From the NCBI RefSeq assembly GCF_014873485.1, contig NZ_JADBDT010000001.1:1302001-1366000 (forward strand): DNA of 64,000 nucleotides, given 5' to 3'. Shown here one piece after another: positions 17,709 through 25,494 of the stretch (position 1 is its first letter; each line of letters opens with the position of its first letter). The position numbers and the translations under genes are program-made. This stretch comes from Sphingopyxis sp. OAS728 (GTDB taxonomy: Bacteria; Pseudomonadota; Alphaproteobacteria; Sphingomonadales; Sphingomonadaceae). Under the pieces are notes generated by a model. That model was not told where the DNA came from and made no database searches. It was given only the letters and a program-made list of their open reading frames with translations.

Positions 17709-18419
17709 ATGCAGGAGCGGTACCTCGGGGATTCTCACGACTTCTTGAAGTACGCCCTGCTCCGGCATCTGAGCAAATCTCTCGAGCTTCGGATCGGGGT
17801 GAACTGGTACCTTACGACGCCCGATCAGGTTGACCGCCCGGGCAACAATGATGGCGAAAAGCGTCATCATCTCAAAGGCGGGGTTTGGCGTGATGCGGAC
17901 GCCGAGCTCTTCGAAAAGATCGGCAAGTTCGATACGGTCGCCGACCGCAAGCTTTCGAACGTAGCCTCGTGGGAGATTCTACCGCCCGACACTTGCTACT
18001 TTGCGGCCCACGTTCCTGCGGATGACCGTGGAAGCTGGCACCAGAACGCGATCGCCGAATTGCAGCCGGCCGACCTGATTTTCCTCGATCCGGATAACGG
18101 CTTCGAGGTGACCTCAATGACCGCGCGAACCCGGCCCAAATATTCGCTCTTCAGCGAAGCCGCGGACTATGTGGCTGCGGGCAAGTCTGTCGTTGCAATC
18201 CAGTTCGCTCGCCAATGCGACCCGGTACAGCGAGCGATCGATATTCGAATCAAGCTCGTCTCACTGGTAGGAAGTCCTGCGGACTTCCCGGTTATTCGCG
18301 GGCGCGTTGCTCCCAATCTTCTATTCTTCAGTATCGTTCCGGGCGCCAATCGCGAGCGGTGGCGGCGCGCCCTGCTCGACTTCGAGATGAATTGCGCCAA
18401 GGCCGAAATCATCGAGTAG
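17709..18419 (+). CDS. Unidentified 236-aa protein with a methyltransferase-like acidic motif
   Basis: The N-terminus MQERYLGDSHDFLKYALLRHL resembles a group of uncharacterised proteins that begin with a Gly-Asp...Asp-Phe-x-Lys-Tyr-x-Leu-Leu-Arg motif. Further in, DLIFLDPDNGFEV sits at the end of a strand, like the DPP[YF]-type or TcmP-type active-site loop of Rossmann-fold enzymes, but the glycine-rich SAM loop is not evident. The gene lies after the terminator-like hairpin, so it may have its own promoter. The ribosome binding site (AGAAAGAAAA) is weak. It is not clear whether it belongs to the defence group; function unknown. Confidence 0.7.
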   Translation: MQERYLGDSHDFLKYALLRHLSKSLELRIGVNWYLTTPDQVDRPGNNDGEKRHHLKGGVWRDADAELFEKIGKFDTVADRKLSNVASWEILPPDTCYFAAHVPADDRGSWHQNAIAELQPADLIFLDPDNGFEVTSMTARTRPKYSLFSEAADYVAAGKSVVAIQFARQCDPVQRAIDIRIKLVSLVGSPADFPVIRGRVAPNLLFFSIVPGANRERWRRALLDFEMNCAKAEIIE

Positions 18420-18463
18420 GCGGCTTTCAATGTTTCTTTATTGCCGTCTGGCATGGTCGTTCC

Positions 18464-19198
18464 ATGTCAACGACGCTCGAACATCCTGCTAAGCTCGCAG
18501 TTCTCATTGATGCCGATAACGCGTCGCCGCGGATAGCCGCAGGCCTTTTCAAAGAAATCGCCACGATAGGCGAAGCGAGCGTCCGGCGCATTTATGGCGA
18601 TTTTTCTAGCACGCGGCTCAAGGGTTGGGCGGAGGTTTTGGCCACACATGCCATCATGCCGCACCAGAATTTCGCCAATACGATCGGGAAGAACGCGTCC
18701 GACATCGCGCTCGTGATCGATGCTATGGATCTTCTGCATTCGGGACGGTTCGATACCTTTTGCCTCGTCTCGTCGGATAGCGACTTCACGCGCCTTGCCG
18801 CCCGAATACGAGAACAAGGCGTCGCCGTGTATGGCTTCGGAGAACAGAAAACGCCGCAAAGTTTCCGTCAGGCGTGCAAGCGCTTCATCTACACCGAGAA
18901 CCTTACGCTCGACGAAGCTAAAGGCATAACGGCGATTGGCGGCGGCCCCGAGCCTGAACCCGAAACGGCCAAACTAAAGCCGACGGAGGCGATCCCGCTC
19001 ATCCAAGCAGCGCTGGGCCAGCTCGACGATCTGGATGGCTGGTACCCGCTAAGCGCGGTTGGAAGCCGACTTCTGGCAGAGATGCCCGATTTCGATCCAC
19101 GCAGCTACGGGTGCGCCAAGCTCGTCTCGCTGATCGAAAAATCTGGCGCCTTCGACATTAGGCGCGACCAGCTTCGGGTTTACATCAAGACAAAATAG
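18464..19198 (+). CDS. NYN (PIN-like) ribonuclease domain with C-terminal LOTUS/OST-HTH domain
   Basis: 244 aa. The NYN core shows AVLIDADNA (Asp16, Asp18, Asn19), KNASDIALVIDAMDLL and CLVSSDSDF with the next acidic residues, then VYGFGEQKTP. This is the DUF88/LabA-type nuclease fold with its usual metal-binding aspartates. After a Pro/Glu-rich linker (about 160-170) the last 70 residues (GWYPLSAVGSRLLAEMPDFDPRSYGCAKL) fit an OST-HTH/LOTUS RNA-binding domain. Such fusions are widespread and are taken to be RNases with an RNA-recognition module. The gene stands 45 bases after the 236-aa gene and before the oppositely oriented toxin gene. Confidence 0.82.
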   Translation: MSTTLEHPAKLAVLIDADNASPRIAAGLFKEIATIGEASVRRIYGDFSSTRLKGWAEVLATHAIMPHQNFANTIGKNASDIALVIDAMDLLHSGRFDTFCLVSSDSDFTRLAARIREQGVAVYGFGEQKTPQSFRQACKRFIYTENLTLDEAKGITAIGGGPEPEPETAKLKPTEAIPLIQAALGQLDDLDGWYPLSAVGSRLLAEMPDFDPRSYGCAKLVSLIEKSGAFDIRRDQLRVYIKTK

Positions 19199-19250
19199 CT
19201 GCCCCGCAATCGCTGATCGTCTTACCCAACTCCCTTGGCAAAGAGCTTAG

Positions 19251-19991
19251 TCAGAGGCCGAAGTCTGAAGGCCGAAACCTAAACCGCTCCTCCGACGGAA
19301 AAGCGCGAAGAGCGATCAATTCCCCTTGCTCGTAGCGAATATGCCAAGTTTGAGCGTTGCGGGGCGCTGGGTCACGAAAGACCGATGGGTCCAGCAGGGC
19401 CACGTTCGCGCGATGCTGAGGATCTCTAACGGACGCATAGCGAATAGCCTGCGCGTCAATCTCTCGCGCTTCAGACGCAAATTGCTGGCAAGCGGAATAG
19501 TCGTCCTGCGCCATCCACAGCGACGCGCCCGCAACAAATGGTTCTGCACACAGGTCGAGCAGACGATCCATCGCTACCGAGACACTGATTGCCGAGTGTT
19601 CCACGGTCGTGCTCGGCGGCTGAAATCCAGGCGACCGGGAGTAGAAACGCAGTCGCCAATAGGCTGTCTCGGCAATCGCAGCGCCAATCGCCTCTGCGGC
19701 ATAGAAGATGCCGGGCTTCTCGCCGGCGCGGCGAAATCTCGAGCTAATCTTATGCCCGTAGCGAAACGGCGTCGCGAGCAGATAGTGGAGATGTCGCGCC
19801 GCTACCGGCAAGTTCGGTTTCACTTCTTCCACAAGCTGCTCGAGCAACGCTTGATCGTCGGCGCCCGCCGCCAGACGGTTGGTCGAAATCCGATGTTGTG
19901 CTTCGACGATCCGCCACAGCTTCCCACGGTAGGCGCGAAGATGCTCCGGCTTCGGCGTTCGCTCAAACGCGGGCGCGGTAATCATCGACAT
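19251..19991 (-). CDS. RES-domain toxin (NAD+ phosphorylase/glycohydrolase family)
   Basis: 246 aa. The RES core is visible: KISSRFRRAGEKPGIFYAAEAIGAAIAETAYWR holds the family's Arg, Tyr and Glu, and ACQQFASEAREIDAQAIRYASVRDP is the later segment with the conserved Ser. RES toxins deplete NAD+ and stall growth. The first ATG (19991) overlaps the antitoxin by 29 bases; an ATG two codons in is equally possible. It is longer at the N-terminus than many RES toxins (about 80 extra residues). Confidence 0.85.
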   Translation of the reverse strand: MSMITAPAFERTPKPEHLRAYRGKLWRIVEAQHRISTNRLAAGADDQALLEQLVEEVKPNLPVAARHLHYLLATPFRYGHKISSRFRRAGEKPGIFYAAEAIGAAIAETAYWRLRFYSRSPGFQPPSTTVEHSAISVSVAMDRLLDLCAEPFVAGASLWMAQDDYSACQQFASEAREIDAQAIRYASVRDPQHRANVALLDPSVFRDPAPRNAQTWHIRYEQGELIALRAFPSEERFRFRPSDFGL

Positions 19992-20337
19992 AGTCGGCCA
20001 CGTCGTTCAGACCGCGGATCGTTCGGATCAGATCGATGGGTCTGCCGCCAAGATCCAAGTTTTCCGACTTCAGCCAAGACGTCGACGCCGCATCGTCGCT
20101 TCCCATGAGCGCATCGAGGCTGCGAAAAAGCCGGACGAGATACTGCCCAAGTTCGAACGCCTTCTCGGCTCGCTGAAGTTGATAACTGCCGGAACGAAGA
20201 CGCGAGGCCGTTGCAGCAGAAATACCGACCACCGAGCCCAACTGCTCGTTCGTCAGCTTCCAGCACGTCGCCACACGCGCGACCGCTTCCGAGAGAACTC
20301 GTCCCTGATCCGCTTGGGAGGCTGGCCGCGTCGCCAT
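19963..20337 (-). CDS. Xre/ParS/MbcA-type antitoxin for the RES toxin
   Basis: 124 aa with an N-terminal helix-turn-helix (LTNEQLGSVVGISAATASRLRSGSY) and a C-terminal toxin-binding part (LFRSLDALMGSDDAASTSWLKSENLDLGGRPIDLIRTIRGLNDVADYVD). The GxPxDLI and the final aromatic/acidic tail are usual for this antitoxin family. It precedes and overlaps the RES gene. A palindrome of 24 bases lies 11 bases upstream of its start, so autoregulation is very likely. Confidence 0.87.
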   Translation of the reverse strand: MATRPASQADQGRVLSEAVARVATCWKLTNEQLGSVVGISAATASRLRSGSYQLQRAEKAFELGQYLVRLFRSLDALMGSDDAASTSWLKSENLDLGGRPIDLIRTIRGLNDVADYVDDYRARV

Positions 20338-20348
20338 GACATTCTCCA

Positions 20349-20372
20349 GAATGAAAATCTACATTTCCATTC
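20349..20372. promoter_or_regulatory. Palindromic operator of the toxin-antitoxin pair
   Basis: Imperfect 24-base palindrome with outer arms GAATG/CATTC, inner AAAT/ATTT, and a short centre. It is AT-rich compared with the surroundings and ends 11 bases before the antitoxin ATG. It is the expected binding site for the HTH antitoxin. Confidence 0.6.
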
Positions 20373-20409
20373 ATAAGAACAAACTTCGGATTTTGCAAGC
20401 GGGCGCATT

Positions 20410-21627
20410 TCATTTGGCGGTTAGAGCCGAGATCTGGTCTTCGTCAGACGCGCGTAGAGCGTCGAGATAATCGCTCCACCACTGATGCATCGCTACCCGT
20501 TCATCCCAATAGCGCCCTCGATTATACGTCCCGCGAACGACATTGGCGTCCGCATGCGCCAGTGACCGCTCGATGGCATCGGGATGCCACTTGCCGCTTT
20601 CGTTCAAGAGCGAAGAAGCGGTGGTGCGCAGGCCGTGAGCCGTCACCTCCCCGGTGGAGTATCCCATGCGGCGGAACGCCTGATTGAGTGTGTTCTCGCT
20701 CATTGGGCGACGAAACGTGTGAAAGGCAGGAAAGACGAACCCTTCGGGTCCGGTAAGCTCATGAAGCTGCCTCAAATAGCTCACGACCTGACGCGACAAA
20801 GGTACGGCATGCGGCCGGCGCATCTTCATGCGCTCCGCAGGGATATTCCATACCGCACTATCGAGGTCGATCTCCGACCACAGGGCTTTACGCAGTTCTC
20901 CGGGCCTGGCCATCACATGAGGCGCAATTTGACACCCGAGCCGCGTAATCGTGTTTCCGGTGTATGCATCGATAGACCGCAGCAACGCACCAACTGCCTC
21001 CGGTTCCAAGAGCGCAGCGTGGTGCGTCACACGCGGGGCGATCAGCGCCCCCCGCAACACGGCAGTAGGATCGCTCTCTCCTCTTCCAGTCGCGACCGCA
21101 TAGCGGAAGACCCTGCTGGCGAAGGAGCGGGCGCGACGCGCCGTTTCATATTTGCCGCGCGCCTCGATCCTTTTGAGCACAGCCAGAACCTCAACGGGCT
21201 TGAGGTCGGCGACAGGCATGGTCGCGATAGGCTTGAGCTGGTCGAGGAGCCAGTTAGCCTTCACCGTCGTCGCATCGGCTCGCCCCTCGGCGACCGACTT
21301 GTCGATATACTCCTTGGCGATGTCACCGAACGTGTTTCCGGCATTGAACTGCGCGATCAGCTTCTGACGCTTGCGCTCGGCAAGCGGGTCCACGCCCTCG
21401 CGCAACTTACGCCGGGCATCGTCGCGCAATTGCCTCGCCTCGGCCAAGCGCACTTCCGGATATGCACCGAGCGCGATGCGGTTATCCTTTCCGAGGTGCC
21501 GATACTTGAAGCGCCAGAGCTTTGCGCCTGTCGGGCGCACCTCCAGATAGAGGCCTCCAGCGTCCGCGCGTTTGTACGGACGGTCCTCCGGCTTCAGCGA
21601 ACGGATCACAACATCGGTAAGGGACAT
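20410..21627 (-). CDS. P4-type tyrosine integrase
   Basis: 405 aa. The N-terminal DUF4102 arm-binding domain is present (MSLTDVVIRSLKPEDRPYK...GGLYLEVRPTGAKLWRFKYR...IALGAYPEVRLAEAR). The catalytic domain shows Arg in MARPGELRKALW, a lysine region, the HGLRTT box, LAHAD, and the nucleophile Tyr in GTYNR. The start lies about 220 bases from the 3' end of the tRNA-Leu, with the gene pointing away from it. This is the classical arrangement for an integrase that uses a tRNA 3' end as its attachment site; the island then extends to lower coordinates. Confidence 0.93.
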   Translation of the reverse strand: MSLTDVVIRSLKPEDRPYKRADAGGLYLEVRPTGAKLWRFKYRHLGKDNRIALGAYPEVRLAEARQLRDDARRKLREGVDPLAERKRQKLIAQFNAGNTFGDIAKEYIDKSVAEGRADATTVKANWLLDQLKPIATMPVADLKPVEVLAVLKRIEARGKYETARRARSFASRVFRYAVATGRGESDPTAVLRGALIAPRVTHHAALLEPEAVGALLRSIDAYTGNTITRLGCQIAPHVMARPGELRKALWSEIDLDSAVWNIPAERMKMRRPHAVPLSRQVVSYLRQLHELTGPEGFVFPAFHTFRRPMSENTLNQAFRRMGYSTGEVTAHGLRTTASSLLNESGKWHPDAIERSLAHADANVVRGTYNRGRYWDERVAMHQWWSDYLDALRASDEDQISALTAK

Positions 21628-21844
21628 CGACTCAACTCCTGCAAGCAGGTCTCAGCCGGTGCGACATCTCAAGCCAGCGATGGGGCCACCAGAAAATGGC
21701 CGTGGGGCCATCGCCTATTCCGGTGGCCCCATTTCGAGTGAGATCGAGTGAAATATCCTCGGACACCAAAAGACAAGACCAAGGAGAAAATGGCAGATTT
21801 CTGCCGTTTTGTCGATGGTTCTGGGATGTCAGGAGAGGGGTAAA
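21628..21844. other. Presumed attachment-side region between integrase and tRNA-Leu
   Basis: 217 bases without a supported gene. It contains an inverted repeat (21680-21732) and the tRNA 3' flank, and probably the integrase promoter and recombination sites. I could not find the duplicate of the tRNA 3' end that should mark the other island boundary inside the window. Confidence 0.5.
21680..21732. repeat. 11-bp perfect inverted repeat with an internal third copy
   Basis: ATGGGGCCACC (21680-21690) and GGTGGCCCCAT (21722-21732) are exact reverse complements separated by 31 bases. A third partial copy, TGGGGCCA, lies at 21703-21710 in the same direction as the first. Its position between integrase and tRNA makes integrase or excisionase arm sites a possibility; a hairpin terminator is the alternative. 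Confidence 0.55.
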
Positions 21845-21931
21845 TGGTGCCCAGAAGAGGACTCGAACCTCCACGACCTTGCGATCGCCAGCACCTGAAG
21901 CTGGTGCGTCTACCAATTCCGCCATCTGGGC
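21845..21931 (-). tRNA. tRNA-Leu (anticodon CAG)
   Basis: Type II tRNA with a long variable arm. The acceptor stem is GCCCAGA/TCTGGGC, the D arm contains AATTGGTAGACGC, and the anticodon stem CCAGC/GCTGG with loop TTCAGGT gives CAG. The T arm is GAGG-TTCGAGT-CCTC, and CCA is encoded (21845-21847). It is the target site of the neighbouring integrase by position. Confidence 0.97.
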
Positions 21932-22133
21932 ACGGGGTAGGAGCGGGCGCTTAGCGGGGCGTCCATCGGCTTGTCAACCGCGCTGCGAGCACCGACGCAC
22001 ATTTTATCGCAAAGCCGCCGGTTTCGCCTCACAATAGGCGCCTCGCCCCTTGCCCCCCTTCCCGCTTCGCGGCATGGGGAAGCCGTGCGGCGCGCCCCTG
22101 CGCCCGCAAGAGAATCGATCACAGGCGGACGAT

Positions 22134-23072
22134 ATGCAGAAACTCGACGGGCAATTGATCACGGTGCTGGGCGGCGGCGGCTTTCTTGGCCGCTATGTCG
22201 TGCAGCGGCTGCTGACGCGCGGTGCGCGCGTTCGCGTCGCGCAGCGCGAACCCCGCGCCGCAACCTTTCTGAAGCCGCTCGGCGGGCTTGGCCAGACGCA
22301 GTTCGTCGCGGTCGACGTTCGCGATCCCGCCAGCGTCGCGCGCGCCGTGCAGGGCAGCGATGCCGTCATCAACCTCGTCGGCGCGTTCGGCGACATGCAG
22401 GCGGTGCAGGCCGATGGCGCCGGCCATGTTGCGACCGCCGCCAAGACGGCCGGCGTCGGCTCGCTTGTCCATGTCTCGGCGATCGGCGCCGACGCCCACA
22501 GCGCATCGGCCTATGGCCGCAGCAAGGGCGATGGCGAAGCAGCGGTCCGCGCAGCCTTTGCCGACGCAGCGATCCTGCGCCCGTCGATCCTGTTCGGCCG
22601 CGAGGATCATTTCATCAACCGTTTCGCGACGATGATGCGCATGGCGCCGGTCGTTCCGGTGATTGCGCCGAAGGCGAAGTTCCAGCCTGTCTATGTCGGC
22701 GACGTCGCCGATGCGGTCGTCGCGGCGCTGGCCCGTGATGCTGCGGGCAAGACGTTCGAGCTCGGCGGGCCCCAGGTGCTGACGATGGCCGAACTTCTGC
22801 GCTGGATCGCGGATGCGACCGGCCGCAGCCCGCTGTTCGTCGATGTGCCCGACTTCGTTGCCTCGGCACTCGCCAGCGGCTTCGGCTGGGCACCCGGCGC
22901 GCCGATCACCAAGGATCAGTGGTTGATGCTCCAGCACGACAATGTCGTCGCAAACGACGCCGCGGGGCTCGCAGAGCTCGGCATCACCCCGACGTCGCTC
23001 GGTTCGGTCGCCGACGGCTGGCTCGTCCAATATCGCCGCAATGGTCGCTTCGCCGAGCTTGCCTCGCGATAA
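22134..23072 (+). CDS. NDUFA9-like NAD(P)-binding epimerase/reductase
   Basis: 312 aa extended short-chain dehydrogenase. ITVLGGGGFLGRYVVQRLL is the Rossmann loop, followed by VAVDVRDPASVARA, VINLVGAF, VHVSAIGAD and the YGRSKGDGE active-site element. This is the bacterial family related to the NDUFA9 subunit of complex I, which keeps a Rossmann fold but often has no known substrate. The start at 22134 was chosen as the ATG directly before the Rossmann strand. Its stop overlaps the uppP start by one base (TAATG), so the two are likely co-translated. Confidence 0.87.
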   Translation: MQKLDGQLITVLGGGGFLGRYVVQRLLTRGARVRVAQREPRAATFLKPLGGLGQTQFVAVDVRDPASVARAVQGSDAVINLVGAFGDMQAVQADGAGHVATAAKTAGVGSLVHVSAIGADAHSASAYGRSKGDGEAAVRAAFADAAILRPSILFGREDHFINRFATMMRMAPVVPVIAPKAKFQPVYVGDVADAVVAALARDAAGKTFELGGPQVLTMAELLRWIADATGRSPLFVDVPDFVASALASGFGWAPGAPITKDQWLMLQHDNVVANDAAGLAELGITPTSLGSVADGWLVQYRRNGRFAELASR

Positions 23073-23872
23073 TGTCTATCTGGCTGACCGCAATCATCCT
23101 CGGCATCGTCGAGGGTCTGACCGAGTTTTTGCCCGTCTCCTCGACGGGCCACCTCATCCTCGCGACCGAGCTGCTCGGCTATGACGCCGCGCGCTGGGCG
23201 ATCTTCAACATCGCGATCCAGCCGGGGGCGATCCTTGCGATCGTCGTGCTGTACCGGAAGCTTTTCTGGGAGATGTTCACGGGCTTTTTCCGCCGCGAAC
23301 CGCAAGCGATCGCGTTCGTGCGCAACCTGCTGCTCGCCTTCTTTCCCGCGGTGATCCTCGGCCTCGCGTTCGGCGACTATATCGAGCTGCTGCTCGAAAA
23401 TGCCGTGGTCGTTGCCTGGGCCCTTATCATCGGCGGCTTTGCGATCCTGCTCGTCGAGCGCTTTGCGAAGACGACGGATGTCGGCGGCGTCGCGAATGTG
23501 TCGACGCGGCAATCGATCCTGGTCGGGCTGGTCCAGTGCATCGCGATGATCCCGGGCGTCAGCCGGTCTGGCGCGACGATCCTCGGCGCGATGTCGTTCG
23601 GGGTCGATCGCAAGACCGCGGCCGAGTTCAGCTTCTTCCTTGCGCTCCCGACGCTGACGGGTGCGACGATACTCCAGCTGTTCAAGCACCGCGACGCGAT
23701 CACATCGAACGACCTCGGCCTGATCGCGGTCGGCTCGCTCGTCTCGTTCATCGTCGCCTGGGCGGTGATCAAGGCGTTCCTCGCCGTCGTCACGCGCTAC
23801 GGCTTTGCGCCCTTCGCCTGGTATCGAATCATCGCCGGCGTCGCCGCACTGATCTGGCTCGGGATGAGATAG
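23072..23872 (+). CDS. uppP: Undecaprenyl-diphosphatase
   Basis: 266 aa, polytopic. The BacA/UppP signatures are clear: GIVEGLTEFLPVSSTGHLIL near the N-terminus and MIPGVSRSGATI in the middle, plus about eight hydrophobic segments. It removes a phosphate from undecaprenyl diphosphate on the periplasmic side so the carrier can be reused for peptidoglycan and surface glycans; raised dosage gives bacitracin tolerance. Coupled to the preceding epimerase gene. Confidence 0.96.
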   Translation: MSIWLTAIILGIVEGLTEFLPVSSTGHLILATELLGYDAARWAIFNIAIQPGAILAIVVLYRKLFWEMFTGFFRREPQAIAFVRNLLLAFFPAVILGLAFGDYIELLLENAVVVAWALIIGGFAILLVERFAKTTDVGGVANVSTRQSILVGLVQCIAMIPGVSRSGATILGAMSFGVDRKTAAEFSFFLALPTLTGATILQLFKHRDAITSNDLGLIAVGSLVSFIVAWAVIKAFLAVVTRYGFAPFAWYRIIAGVAALIWLGMR

Positions 23873-24031
23873 GTCCGAACTGATACTAATCGACGAAAGA
23901 TAATTGCGCGACCCCATTTTGAGGCAAATTCACCCCTCATTTTAGGTTAGCAATACTGCCCTAACTCGATATTCGCCCGTGACACGGCTTTTCGAGCCAT
24001 GCAATTCCCCGCTCAACGAAGGGGATACTGC

Positions 24032-25474
24032 ATGGCTTCCGAACGCATGCTCCAATTTGTGGGGCGTGAACAATCCTATCCGGACAAGCGCTCCGCCGAA
24101 GAACGCGCGCGCGACTTTCGCGAGATCGCCGAGCGCTACGCCGAGCCCGACGCCGACGCGCAGGCCGCACGCTGTTCGCAGTGCGGCGTGCCCTATTGCT
24201 CGGTGCATTGCCCGCTCCACAATCATATTCCCGACTGGCTGCGCCTGACCGCCGAGGGGCGGCTGCGCGAAGCCTATGAGCTTTCGAACGCCACCTCGAC
24301 GATGCCCGAGATCTGCGGCCGCATCTGCCCGCAGGATCGCCTGTGCGAGGGCAATTGCGTGATCGAATTTTCGGGGCATGGCGCGGTGACGATCGGCAGC
24401 GTCGAGAAATATATCACCGACACCGCCTGGGCCGAGGGCTGGGTCGAACCGCTGCACGCAGGCGCCGCGACCGGCCAGTCGGTCGGCATCATCGGCGCCG
24501 GTCCCGCCGGGCTCACTGCCGCCGAATATCTGCGCGCCGCGGGGCATGAGGTCCATGTCTACGACCGGCACGACCGCGCCGGCGGGCTCCTCACCTATGG
24601 CATCCCCGGCTTCAAGCTGGAGAAGGACGTCGTGATGCGCCGCATCGACCGTCTGGTCGAAGGCGGCATCCAGTTCCACCTTGGCTTCGACGTCGGAAGC
24701 GACGCGACGCTCGACCAGCTTCGCCAGAAGCATGACGCGCTGCTGATCGCGACCGGCGTGTACAAGGCGCGCGAGATCAACGTTCCGGGCAACAGCGCCG
24801 AGGGCGTGATCGCGGCGCTCGATTATCTGATCGCGTCGAACCGCAAAAGCTTTGGCGACGCTGTTCCGGCGTTCGACGACGGCCGTCTCGATGCCAAGGG
24901 CAAGCATGTCGTCGTTGTCGGCGGCGGCGACACCGCGATGGACTGCGTCCGCACCGCGGTGCGCCAGGGCGCGAAGTCGGTGAAGTGCCTCTATCGCCGC
25001 GACCGGGAAAATATGCCGGGGTCGCAGCGCGAGGTGACCAACGCCGAAGAGGAAGGCGTCGAGTTCGTCTGGCTGTCGGCGCCCGAAAGCTTCACCGCCG
25101 ACAAGCATGTCAAGGAAGTCGCGGTCGCCGGCATGCGTCTCGGCGCGCCCGACGCGAGCGGCCGCCGCAGCCCCGAGGCCGATCCCGGCCGCAAGTTCGA
25201 CGTGCCCGCCGACATGGTGATCAAGGCGCTGGGCTTCGATCCGGAGGAATTGCCGCACCTGTTCGGCTCGCCCGATCTCAGCGTTACCCGTTGGGGCACG
25301 CTCCGCGTCGATCACCAGACGATGATGACCAGCCTGCCCGGCGTTTTCGCCGCCGGCGACATCGTGCGCGGCGCCAGCCTGGTCGTCTGGGGCATCCGCG
25401 ACGGCCGCGATGTCAGCGACCAGATGGCAAAGTGGTTGAAAGCGAAGGCCAAAAGCGAAAAGAAGGCAGCATGA
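24032..25474 (+). CDS. gltD: Glutamate synthase small subunit
   Basis: 480 aa. N-terminal low-potential Fe-S segments (CSQCGVPYCSVHCPLHNHIP and CGRICPQDRLCEGNC) precede two nucleotide-binding sites: VGIIGAGPAGLTAAEYL for FAD and VVVVGGGDTAMD for NADPH, ending with GVFAAGDIVRGASLVVW. It passes electrons from NADPH to the large subunit during ammonium assimilation. The start has GAAGGGGATACTG before it. A DUF2059 gene separates it from gltB. Confidence 0.96.
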   Translation: MASERMLQFVGREQSYPDKRSAEERARDFREIAERYAEPDADAQAARCSQCGVPYCSVHCPLHNHIPDWLRLTAEGRLREAYELSNATSTMPEICGRICPQDRLCEGNCVIEFSGHGAVTIGSVEKYITDTAWAEGWVEPLHAGAATGQSVGIIGAGPAGLTAAEYLRAAGHEVHVYDRHDRAGGLLTYGIPGFKLEKDVVMRRIDRLVEGGIQFHLGFDVGSDATLDQLRQKHDALLIATGVYKAREINVPGNSAEGVIAALDYLIASNRKSFGDAVPAFDDGRLDAKGKHVVVVGGGDTAMDCVRTAVRQGAKSVKCLYRRDRENMPGSQREVTNAEEEGVEFVWLSAPESFTADKHVKEVAVAGMRLGAPDASGRRSPEADPGRKFDVPADMVIKALGFDPEELPHLFGSPDLSVTRWGTLRVDHQTMMTSLPGVFAAGDIVRGASLVVWGIRDGRDVSDQMAKWLKAKAKSEKKAA

Positions 25475-25494
25475 CCAACAGGGGAAGGAATTTC

